From positions 20,880,317 to 20,944,316 of the forward strand of contig CM060202.1 in assembly GCA_030562195.1 (NCBI GenBank): DNA of 64,000 nt, read 5' to 3'. This DNA comes from Nipponacmea schrenckii. Taxonomy: Eukaryota > Mollusca > Gastropoda > Lottiidae. The notes below the pieces were generated by a model. It did not search any database. It was given only the letters and a program-made list of their open reading frames with translations, and was not told the origin of the DNA. Of this stretch, positions 1-11,300 are shown one piece after another (within the stretch, counting starts at the first letter, position 1; each line of letters opens with the position of its first letter). The translations under genes and the position numbers were made by a program.

Positions 1-3000
1 TCAGTGCTTTTAAACATGCCAACTTTTACAAGTTAGACCAGATGCTGGCCTTGACCTTTAGAAGAGTTTTGACCTCTGAAGGGTCAGGGGTCATGTCTAG
101 ATTTTTTGAAAGTGAGGCTGGAGTACGAAAGCTTTGGCTTTCAGATGAAAATAGGGTAAGACAAGTATAAAATAAATCGAATTTGTACAATAGTCTCTCA
201 ATGTCAGTGATGAAGGTCGAAGAAGCTGACATGTGGGATAGATGTAGTATATGTGCTACATGTGTGTATGCTATAGATCCCTCTACTGACAGAATTAACC
301 TCATTGTACAGACTTTGGCTTCATTGGAATGCTTTTATTCTTTTTTGTGTTTGTTTCTTCATGTTTAATATTTATAATTCCCTTCAACAAATTTCAACTG
401 TTTTAATTTTTCAGGTAATCTGCGATGAGATTTTGAGTGAATTTGAGGCGTTTGATTTCGATGAATTCTTGGTAGGTAACCATAGTAACTAAAAAAGAGG
501 TCCTCTGATACAAGGTCGGGGATAAAGACTGAAGTGTCTGGGAAGTAGATCTATAAGACGGTATATATACTACAATAATTACTATTCTCAGACTGTTAGG
601 AATTAAAACTGTTAATTTATTTGTAGCCAGACGATGTTTTAGAAAAACGAAGACAATACACCACTCTGGGTTCAGTTTTATTCTATAAGGTTAGTTATAC
701 TTATTTTTATACAATTTATAACTGAATCTGTACATCTAGTTTCTTGACAGAACAGTAAAATGGATTTAGTCAGCCTGACCACGGATCCCTTCATTTTGAT
801 AACACTGTTATATCTTACCCTAAGTTTTACTATTTGTTTTTAATTTTCATTTAGTTTTTCACAAACATTACTCTCTTGCTTGGGGTTGTGCTATCATGCC
901 TGTTCCTGTGCTTTCGTATCAATGCCCAAATGACAATATCACAACATTTTATTCCTAGCTTTGTGCACAAGCTCTCTTAAACTTAATATATTAGATGATT
1001 TTAAAGTTCCAGTCATCTGATAGATCAAAATCAATTTGAATTTAGTTCTGTTCTCCAACCAGTAATGAAGTAATATAAAGAATGTCTTTCCTAAAATCTG
1101 AATTTTCACGTTGTGTTTTAAAAATTTCTGTTTTGTAGAATTGGTTGTTAACAAGTCATGTATCTCAATCAATCCAGTCTGATATCAACTTATATCTAAA
1201 ACACCATTCTCTCTATCTAATCATGGCTAATAAAAGTCTGGATCATCTAGTCATCTGGGAGGAAATCTTCCCATCATGCTACAGTAGTCAGTATATTACC
1301 TCACTTCCTGGATACCAGGAACCTAGTGCTAGAAGATTTCTACTGATTGTAGGACTGGTAAGTTATAATAGTAAGAGTTTGATAGTTATTATAATATCTA
1401 CCTTAAAGAGACTGGTTGTCGAGCTTATTCTATGTAGACAGGATTATTAAGACCTATAAAAGTAGGACATAAAACTTTTTTATACACCCACATCAAAATG
1501 TGAAGCGTATATTGCTGTCACCGATGTCTGTCCGTCCAAAATTGCTCATAAACACTTTAGAAAGCACAATTTTTGACAGATATTGACGTAACTTTGTGTG
1601 ATCAGTGTTCAATATTACCCAAGGATGAACCCTATTGAAAATCAGAAAAATTGAATAAAAATAAAGTAAAAGTTATTGCCCTTGTTCTTGATTTGCTTGT
1701 GAACACTCTACAATGTGCAATTCTTGATGGAATGTTATTAAAGAAGTGTACGATTGAAGATTGAATATTTCATTCTGGTGATTGTTACTGTACTGTCAAG
1801 TTTTCATTCAAAATCAATGCGGCCAGTGGGCATATATTTCCTTGCCTGTCATGCTATCTTATTTCATAGTAGGACATAAGAGTCTATTTCATTTCATAGT
1901 GGGACATAAAACTCCATTTCATGTTGTAGTAGACATAAAACTCCATTTCCTTTTATAGTTGGATATAAAGCTCCATTTCATTTTATAGTGGGACAATAAC
2001 TCCATTTCAAGCCTTTTTGTGTTGTTTATTTTCAGAATAACTATTTATTATGTAGTGTTTTAGAATCAGGTGGGATATCCTGTGTAGTCGAGGGAAATCC
2101 CACCGTTGATAATTTCTACGTGGATCAGATGAAATCTACGATAGAACAGTTGGATGAGGACGATGCCAGTATGACAGAATGTTGTGAGGAAAGGTAGACA
2201 CTATAACACTATAACAATAATAACCGCGTTTCCACTTGGAATTGTGAATTAAAGCTAGCTTTAAAGCCAGCTTTATTGCCGAACACGCAGCGTTTCCACT
2301 GAGTTTTTCTGGTTCCCAAACCACTTTAGTCTTGATCAAAACATTGGCACATTATTGGCAGACAGGTCGCGATGTACAAGACTACCGATGTTGCGCGTGA
2401 GACCTTCAAACTAGTACTTCTCGATTGCCGAACGAGAAAAAGCCGGCTTTTTGCGTTTCCATTTGTTTAAAAAGCCAGCTTTAAAGCTAGATTTCATTTG
2501 GCCCCCGATAAATTGCCGAATGAGAAAAGTGAGGTTTTCGGTTCCCGGCAATTTAACAAATGGAAACACACAAAAGCTAGCTTAAAGCCGGCTTTTACCC
2601 TCAATTGGAAACACAGTTATTAGACTCTTCAGAAATAATTTGTATAATGTTTCTCAATTACATAAGATGAAAATATATATTTATCAGCCAATAAGGTATT
2701 CTACAGTAGATATCACTTGTATGATAAATATATTTATCACCCAATAAGGTATTCTACTGTAGATATCACTTATATGATAAATATATTTATCACCCAATAA
2801 GGTATTCTACAGTAGATATCACTTGTATGATAAATATATTTATCACCCAATAAGGTATTCTACAGTAGATATCACTTATATGATAAATATATTTATCACC
2901 CAATAAGGTATTCTACAGTAGATATCACTTGTATGATAAATATATTTATCACCCAATAAGGTATTCTACAGTAGATATCACTTATATGATAAATATATTT

Positions 3001-4642
3001 ATCACCCAATAAGGTATTCTACAGTAGATATCACTTATATGATAAATATATTTATCACCCAATAAGGTATTCTACAGTAGATATCACTTATATGATAAAT
3101 ATATTTATAAATCAATATCAAGGAAAGACTGGTAAGATGTTCTCTATATATTACAGTATTCAGACTACAGAAGTAAGTCCATCTCTTGCCAGTTTAGATC
3201 AGTTTCTACCTCGTTCTAAAAACAAAGATGACTTACCACCAAAACTTCCTTCTTCTCCTAAAACAGGTCAGTAATATCAGTAATTAGACTTCAGATGAGT
3301 TGTTGTATTCTATATTTTAGTAAATTCCTACTCGTCCAATTTGATGGACTAACATTTTTCATTTCTAAGTATTCAACAGTTCACTAGATAATCTTGATTC
3401 TGAAATTAGGGCCCTGTTACACGATAAGAATTTGTAAGATTTATACATTAAGAAATACCATAGTTACAATAAAATTATAAGATTTTGTGGGATAGAGCCC
3501 TGAATTATATTGATCCCCAAGATACAAATGAAAAATCATAAAAGCATCAATAAGCCATGTTGTGCCCTAGGAGGCTAATCATAAGCCGCTATTGTCGCTG
3601 GCAAAGTTTCTCTCATTGCACAATTCATGGTGTTACCTGTCTTCATTAGCCAAAAGGTGCAGAAGCGAAGGATGTTAAACTCATTTATATGAATATTTAG
3701 TTATATAGGTGGTGGTATTCTATTTTGTAAGAGTTTATTTCTAATTTCATTAGCTTATTATTATATCTTTTGTGAAATATAATGAATTATTTTTTTCAGG
3801 AACAACAGTCAAGTCTAAATTTAGTCCACATTTTGACCGAATATCCAGTAAGTTAAAACAATGTTAATTTCCCCAGTCTTTGATAAATAATGAGTTCTAA
3901 TACCAACAACCTGAGTTTTACCTACCCTAGGGTATCTGGTCACAATGTATTGTGAAATTTAAACGACATTAAGGAACACATTATATAAAATAAGATAATA
4001 ATTACTATTTTTTTTAGGATTAAATAAGGATTCTGTTTTTTTATTTATGACAGCAGGTTTATCTACTGATGAATATATACTCTTATTGACCAAGTATAAA
4101 AATATTTTTGATTTTATTTCATTCTATTATTAGTCTGTTAAATTTTTCCTACATTTTTTTTATTATATTTTTTTTTTTACAGCGACAAGTGATGACAGAG
4201 GCTCCGATAATTCCTTCCCTAATATTTCACGTCAAGGGAGCAAACTCTCGTATGGTTCCAATGACTCCACAGGAAGTAGTAACAGTGCTAGTCAACAAAA
4301 ACACGTTAGTATTGTAAAAATCTCTTCGCAACTGTCTGCTCATAAAATATTCACAGGAGTGTAACCAGAATTACCAATCTTTACTTGGTACCATTGATAA
4401 TATTTAATTTCACCATTCTCAACTTAAACCAGATGTCTGTGAATCTTGCAATTCCAATAAGTGGAATTGGCAACACTCTTTTTACGTATTTTCATTCTTC
4501 AAAGGTTATTGAACTAATTCCTGTTGATTTTCCAGGGTAAATTAAGTCGTTTTGCGTCAATGGTAGAAATGTCTGGTGTCAATAAAAGTCTCTCGGTTCT
4601 TCACCTAGATGGAGACACTGGTACAGAAGGCAAGGAAAATAG
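1..4642 (+). CDS. INTU: INTU (inturned planar cell polarity protein), 3' exons, partial
   Basis: Nine phase-compatible exons: up to 155, 415-471, 627-689, 1139-1357, 2036-2193, 3157-3266, 3800-3847, 4183-4304 and 4536-4642, all with AG/GT borders. The joined protein reads like animal inturned. Seen motifs are YKLDQMLALTFRRVL, LSEFEAFDF, TTLGSVLFYK, DHLVIWEEIFP, RRFLLIVGLNNYLLCSVLES and FYVDQMKSTIEQLD, followed by a Ser-rich linker (SLDQFLPRSK, SRQGSKLSYGSNDSTGS). These correspond to the middle and third longin-type region; the PDZ domain would lie upstream of the window. Family knowledge: INTU with FUZ and WDPCP forms the CPLANE complex at basal bodies, needed for ciliogenesis and planar polarity. 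The last visible exon ends in phase 2, so at least one more exon must follow. The C-terminal domain of vertebrate INTU is not visible before the gap at 4820. The 4304 donor (GTTAGT) is weaker than the others, but the same hexamer also ends the 627-689 exon. Confidence 0.85.
1471..1860. repeat. Dispersed repeat with ACGCCCAC-like ends, copy in INTU intron
   Basis: It opens with a stretch like TATACACCCACATCAAAATG and closes with GGCCAGTGGGCATATATTTC followed by CTTGCCTGTCATGC. The two ends are imperfect inverted copies (TATACRCCCAC). The same opening and closing strings recur at about 20805-21630, 40465-41906 (interrupted), 46345-47190 and 58105-58250. No coding potential is seen. It is probably a non-autonomous terminal-inverted-repeat element of unknown superfamily. 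Confidence 0.5.
1866..2008. repeat. Tandem repeat, about 35-bp unit, ~4 copies
   Basis: About four imperfect units containing GGACATAAAACTCCATTTCA, inside the INTU intron and ending about 28 bp before the exon at 2036. Confidence 0.7.
2218..2622. mobile_element. Fold-back MITE-like element in INTU intron
   Basis: The left end TAATAACCGCGTTTCCACTT and the reverse complement of the right end (TAATAACTGTGTTTCCAATT) are imperfect inverted repeats. Inside are further palindromic blocks built on AAAGCTAGCTTTAAAGCC and AAAGCCGGCTTTT. It is about 405 bp with no ORF and begins 24 bp after the splice donor of the 2036-2193 exon. Superfamily not assigned. Confidence 0.7.
2676..3110. repeat. 53-bp minisatellite, ~8 copies, in INTU intron
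   Basis: Near-perfect 53-bp units containing AATAAGGTATTCTACAGTAG and GATAAATATATTTATCACCC. Units alternate mainly between CACTTGTATG and CACTTATATG. The array stops about 46 bp before the exon at 3157. Confidence 0.9.
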
Positions 4643-4667
4643 GTGAGTAGAAAATATAGTTTTAGTC

Positions 4668-4819
4668 TTAACCTAGTTTGTTTCAAAAACAGAACATAAT
4701 TCCAAAACTTGAACCTAATCCTAAATTTTGTTCATTTCAAAAACTTAAACCTAATCCTAAACCTAGTTCATTTCTAGAACTTAAACCTAATCCTAAACCT
4801 AGTTATTTTTAAAAACTTT
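4668..4819. repeat. Tandem repeat (~36-bp unit) running into the assembly gap
   Basis: About four imperfect units built on AACTTAAACCTAATCCTAAA and CCTAGTTCATTTC, interrupted by the N run. The gap therefore lies at a minisatellite, and its true length is likely not 500 bp. Confidence 0.75.
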
Positions 4820-5319
4820 NNNNNNNNNNNNNNNNNNNNNNNNNNNNNNNNNNNNNNNNNNNNNNNNNNNNNNNNNNNNNNNNNNNNNNNNNNNNNNNNN
4901 NNNNNNNNNNNNNNNNNNNNNNNNNNNNNNNNNNNNNNNNNNNNNNNNNNNNNNNNNNNNNNNNNNNNNNNNNNNNNNNNNNNNNNNNNNNNNNNNNNNN
5001 NNNNNNNNNNNNNNNNNNNNNNNNNNNNNNNNNNNNNNNNNNNNNNNNNNNNNNNNNNNNNNNNNNNNNNNNNNNNNNNNNNNNNNNNNNNNNNNNNNNN
5101 NNNNNNNNNNNNNNNNNNNNNNNNNNNNNNNNNNNNNNNNNNNNNNNNNNNNNNNNNNNNNNNNNNNNNNNNNNNNNNNNNNNNNNNNNNNNNNNNNNNN
5201 NNNNNNNNNNNNNNNNNNNNNNNNNNNNNNNNNNNNNNNNNNNNNNNNNNNNNNNNNNNNNNNNNNNNNNNNNNNNNNNNNNNNNNNNNNNNNNNNNNNN
5301 NNNNNNNNNNNNNNNNNNN
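4820..5319. other. Assembly gap, 500 N
   Basis: Exactly 500 N, the usual size of a placeholder gap. The end of INTU and the 5' exons of the downstream B-box gene must lie here or be missing. Confidence 0.99.
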
Positions 5320-5321
5320 CG

Positions 5322-8300
5322 AGAAATCAACAAACACAGGGACCGTCCAATGACGATGATCAAAAGCAACAATCATTAACTCATAAAACACAAGATGGTG
5401 ATGAAACACAAGATGGTGAAAAAACTCGAGATGGTGATAAAACACGAGATGGTGATAAAACACGAGATGGTGAAAAAACACGAGATGGTGATAAAACACG
5501 AGATGGTGATAAAACACGAGATGGTGATAAAACACGAGATGGTGAAAAAACACGAGATGGTGATAAAACACGAGATGGTAAAAAATCACGAGATGGTGAT
5601 AACTCACGAGATGGTGATAAATCGCCAACTCCTCTAACCAGTCATCAAACACATAGACAAACTAACACATCTACCGGAAGTAAAACAAACAACGGGGGAA
5701 AAAAGAGACAATACAATTACAATGGCTCATACAATTACAATTTGAATAATAGGCCTAGATATAGAAACTCTAAGCCCAATACTTCACAAGGCCAGTATCA
5801 ACACCACTATCGTTCAAATAGCAAGCAGAAAAACACCACAACCAAAGGTAAAGAAGAAAACACAAAACTTCAAAACACAAGTCACAGAAACCAGTCAAGC
5901 CAGAAAACAAGCCACCAAACTAACGTAGATCAATCAAACAAAAGTCAAATCGGGAAAGATGAGAAGATGCTTGAAACCGATCTAGAGAAGAAGACCACTA
6001 CCAAGAAAACAAGCCACCAACACAAAAACGAACAATTACTTGATGGAGAAAATAACAAAGGCGAAAAGATGCTGAAGGAAGCCAATCGAAAACCAGCAAA
6101 GGATGAAGAAGAGTTAATTAAAAGGGACACGAAAGGTTCAGAAACAGGAGCTACCAATGTAAATACAAACATTCAAACTGGTTCTAGAACAGATCCTATA
6201 GATGATAATAACACTGGTACAAACAGTCATACTGGTTCTAGAACAGATCCTAAAGATGATAAGAACACTGATACAAACAGTCAAACTGGTTCTAGAACAG
6301 ATCCTATAGATGATAATAACACTGATACAAACAGTCAAACTGGTTCTAGAACAGACCCTAAAGATGATAATAACACTGATACAAACAGTCAAACTGGTTC
6401 TACAACAGACCCTAAAGATGATAGGAACACTGATACAAACAGTCAAACTGGTTCTACAACAGACCCTAAAGATGATAGGAACACTGATACAAACAGTCAA
6501 ACTGGTTCTAGAACAGATCCTAAAGATGATAGGAACACTGATACAAACAGTCTAACTGGTTCTAGAACAGATCCTAAAGATGATAAGAACACTGATACAA
6601 ACAGTCAAACTGGTTCTAGAACAGACCCTATAGATGATAATAACACTGATACAAACAGTCAAACTGGTTCTAGAACAGAACCTATAGATGATAGACACAC
6701 TGGTACAAACAGTCAAACTGATTCTAGAACAAACCCTAAAGATGATAATAACACTGGTACAAACAGTCAAACTGGTTCTAGAACAAACCCTAAAGATGAT
6801 AAGAACACTGGTACAAACAGTCAAACTGGTTCTACAACAGACCCTAAAGATGATAGGAACACTGGTACAAACAGTCAAACTGATTCTACAACAGACCCTA
6901 AAGATGATAAGAACACTGGTACAAACAGTCAAACTGATTCTACAACAAAACCCTAAAGATGATAAGACACACTGGTACAAACAGTCCAACTGATTCTACA
7001 ACAAACCCTAAAAGGATGGGTAAGTAACACCCTTTGGTTTTCAAACAGTCTAACTGGTTCTACAACAGACCCTAAAGATGATAAGAACACTGGTACAAAC
7101 AGTCAAACTGGTTCTACAACAGACCCTAAAGATGATAGGAACACTGGTACAAACAGTCAAACTGATTCTACAACAAACCCTAAAGATGATAATGACACTG
7201 GTACAAACAGTCTAACTGATTCTAGAACAGATCCTAAAGATGATAATAACACTGGTACAAACAGTCAAACTGGTTCTACAACAAACCCTAAAGATGGTAG
7301 TACCACTGGTACAAACAGTCTAGCTGGTTCTAGAAAAGATCCTATAGATGATAGTTACACTGGTACAAACAGTCAAACTGGTTCTACAACAAACCCTAAA
7401 GATGGTAGTACCACTGGTACAAACAGTCTAACTGGTTCTACAACAGACCCTAAAGATGATAGGAACACTGGTACAAACAGTCAAACTGGTTCTAGAACAG
7501 ATCCTAAAGATGATAAGAACACTGGTACAAACAGTCAAACTGGTTCTAGAACAGATTCTAAAGATAATAATAACACTGATACAAACATTCAAACTGGTTT
7601 TAGAACAGATTCTAAAGATGATAATAACACTGATACAAACAGTCAAACTGGTTCTAGAACATATCCTATAGACGATAAGAACACTGATACAAACAGTCTA
7701 ACTGGTTCAAGAACAGAACCTAAAGATGATAATAACACTGATACAAACAGTCAAACTGGTTCTAGAACAGACCCAAAAGATGATAATGACACTGATACAA
7801 ATAGTCAAACTAGTTCTGGAACAGACCCTAAAGATGATAAGAACACTGATACAAACAGTCTAGCTGGTTCTGGAACAGACCCTAAAGATGATAAGAACAC
7901 TGGTACAAACAGTCTAACTGGTTCTAGAACAGATCCTAAAGATGATAATAACACTGGTACAAACAGTCTAACTGGTTCTGGAACAGACCCTAAAGATGAT
8001 AAGAACACTGATGCAAACAGTCAAACTGGTTCTGGAACAGATCCTAAAGATGGAAAGAAGACTGATGCAAACAGTCAAACTGGTTCTGGAACAGATCCTA
8101 AAGATGGAAAGAAGACTGATGCAAACAGTCAAACTGGTTCTGGAACAGATCCCAAAGATAATAAGAACACTGATGCAATCAGTCAAACTGGTTCTGAAAC
8201 AGATCCAAAAGATGATAAGAAAACTGGTACAAACAATCAAACTAATTCTGGAACAGATCCTAAAGATGATAAGAAAACTGATGCAAACAGCCAAACTAGT

Positions 8301-11300
8301 TCTGGAACAGATCCTAAAGATGATAAGAACACTGATGCAAACAGCCAAACTAGTTCTGAAACAGATGCCAAAGATAATAAGAACACTGATGCAAACAGTC
8401 AAACTGGTTCTGAAACAGATCCCAAAGATAATAAGAACACTGATGCAAACAGTCAAACTGGTTCTAGAACATATCCTATAGACGATAAGAACACTGATGC
8501 AAACAGTCAAAGTGGTTCTAGAACAGACCCAAAAGATGATAATGACACTGATACAAATAGTCAAACTAGTTCTGGAACAGATCCTAAAGATGGTAAGAAC
8601 ACTGGTACAAAGAGTCAGACTGGTTCTGGAACAGATCAAAAAGATGATAATAACACTGGTACAAACAGTCTAACTGGTTCTGGAACAGACCCTAAAGATG
8701 GAAAGAACACTGATGCAAACAGTCAAACTGGTTCTGGAACAGATCCTAAAGATGGAAAGAAGACTGATGCAAACAGTCAAACTGGTTCTGGAACCGATCC
8801 TAAAGATGGTAAGAACACTGGTACAAACAGTCAAACTGGTTCTGGAACAGATCCTAAAGATGGTAAGAACACTGATGCAAACAGTCAAACTGGTTCTGGA
8901 ACAGATCCCAAAGATAATAAGAACACTGATGCAAACAGCCAAACTAGTTCTGGAACAGATCCTAAAGATGATAAGAACACTGATGCAAACAGCCAAACTA
9001 GTTCTGAAACAGATGCCAAAGATAATAAGAACACTGATGCAAACAGTCAAACTGGTTCTGAAACAGATCCCAAAGATAATAAGAACACTGGTACAAACAG
9101 TGAAACTGGTTCTGGAACAGATCCTAAAGATGATAAGAACACTGATGCAAACAGTCAAACTGGTTCTGGAACAGATTCCAAAGATAATAAGAACAATTAT
9201 GCAAACAGTCAAACTGGTTCTGAAACAGATCCTAAAGATGGCAAGAACACTGCTGCAAACAGTCAAACTGGTTCTGGAACAGATCCCAAAGATAATAAGA
9301 ACACTGGTACAAACAGTCAAACTGTTTCTGGATCTGATCTCAAAGATGATAAGAACACTGATGCAAACAGCCAAATGAGTTCTGGAACAGATCCTAAAGA
9401 TAATAAGAACACTGATGCAAACAGTCAAACTGGTTCTGAAACAGATCCCAAAGATGATAAGAACACTGGTACAAACAGTGAAACTGGTTCTGGAACAGAT
9501 CCTAAAGATGATAAGAACACTGATGCAAACAGTCAAACTGGTTCTGAAAAAGATGATAAGAAAACTGGTACAAGCAACCAAACTAATTCTGGAACAGATC
9601 CTAAAGATGATAAGAAAACTGATGCAAACAGCCAAACTAGTTCTGGAACAGATCCTAAAGATGATAAGAACACTGATGCAAACAGCCAAACTAGTTCTGA
9701 AACAGATGCCAAAGATAATAAGAACACTGATGCAAACAGTCAAACTGGTTCTGAAACAGATCCCAAAGATAATAAGAACACTGGTACAAACAGTGAAACT
9801 GGTTCTGGAACAGATCCTAAAGATGATAAGAACACTGATGCAAACAGTCAAACTGGTTCTGGAACAGATCCTAAAGATGATAAGAACACTGATGCAAACA
9901 GTCAAACTGGTTCTAGAACAGATCCTATAGACGATAAGAACACTGATACAAACAGTCTAACTGGTTCAAGAACAGATCCTAAAGATGATAATAACACTGA
10001 TACAAACAGTCAAACTGGTTCTAGAACAGACCCAAAAGATGATAATGACACTGATACAAATAGTCAAACTAGTTCTGGAACAGACCATAAAGATGGTAAG
10101 AACACTGGTACAAAGAGTCAGACTGGTTCTGGAACAGATCAAAAAGATGATAATAACACTGGTACAAACAGTCTAACTGGTTCTGGAACAGACCCTAAAG
10201 ATGGAAAGAACACTGATGCAAACAGTCACACTGGTTCTGGAACAGATCCTAAAGATGGAAAGAACACTGATGCAAACAGTCGAACTGGTTCTGGAACCGA
10301 TCCTAAAGATGGAAAGAACACTGGTACAAACAGTCGAACTGGTTCTGGAACCGATCCTAAAGATGGTAAGAACACTGATGCTAACAGTCAAACTGGTTCT
10401 GGAACCGATCCTAAAGATGGTAAGAACACTGTTTCAAACAGTCAAACTGGTTCTGAAACAGATCCTAAAGATGGTAAGAACACTGATGCAAACAGTCAAA
10501 CTGGTTCTGGAACAGATCCCAAAGATAATAAGAACACTAGTACAAACAGTCAAACTGTTTCTGGATCTGATCTCAAAGATTATAAGAACACTGATGCAAA
10601 CAGTCAAACTGGTTCTACAACAGACCCCAAAGATGATAAGAACACTGATGCAAACAGCCAAATGAGTTCTGGAACAGATCCTAAAGATAATAAGAACACT
10701 GATGCAAACAGTCAAACTGGTTCTGAAACAGATCCCAAAGATGATAAGAACACTGGTACAAACAGTGAAACTGGTTCTGGAACAGATCCTAAAGATGATA
10801 AGAACACTGATGCAAACAGTCAAACTGGTTCTGAAACAGATCCAAAAGATGATAAGAAAACTGGTACAAACAATCAAACTGATTCTGGAACAGATCCTAA
10901 AGATGATAAGAACACTGATGCAAACATCCAAACTAGTTCTGAAACAGCTGTCAAAGATAATAAGAACACTGATGCAAACAGTCAAACTGGTTCTGAAACA
11001 GATCCCAAAGATAATAAGAACACTGGTACAAACAGTGAAACTGGTTCTGGAACAGATCCTAAAGATGATAAGAACACTGATGCAAACAGTCAAACTGGTT
11101 CTGGAACAGATTCTAAAGATAATAATAACACTGATTCAAACAGTCAAACTGGTTCTAGAACATATCCTATAGACGATAAGAACACTGATACAAACAGTCT
11201 AACTGGTTCAAGAACAGAACCTAAAGATGATAATAACACTGATACAAACAGTCAAACTGGTTCTAGAACAGACCCAAAAGATGATAATGACACTGATACA

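Noticed and set aside
4774..5652. Open frames spanning the N gap
   Set aside because: Unknown bases cannot be translated; openness across 500 N is meaningless.
6990..7046. A genuine short intron inside the giant exon
   Set aside because: The GTAAGT-like and CAG-like signals are less than 40 bp apart and surrounded by 1-bp insertions relative to neighbouring units. Sequence error or local mutation is more likely, so I recorded it as a frame break.
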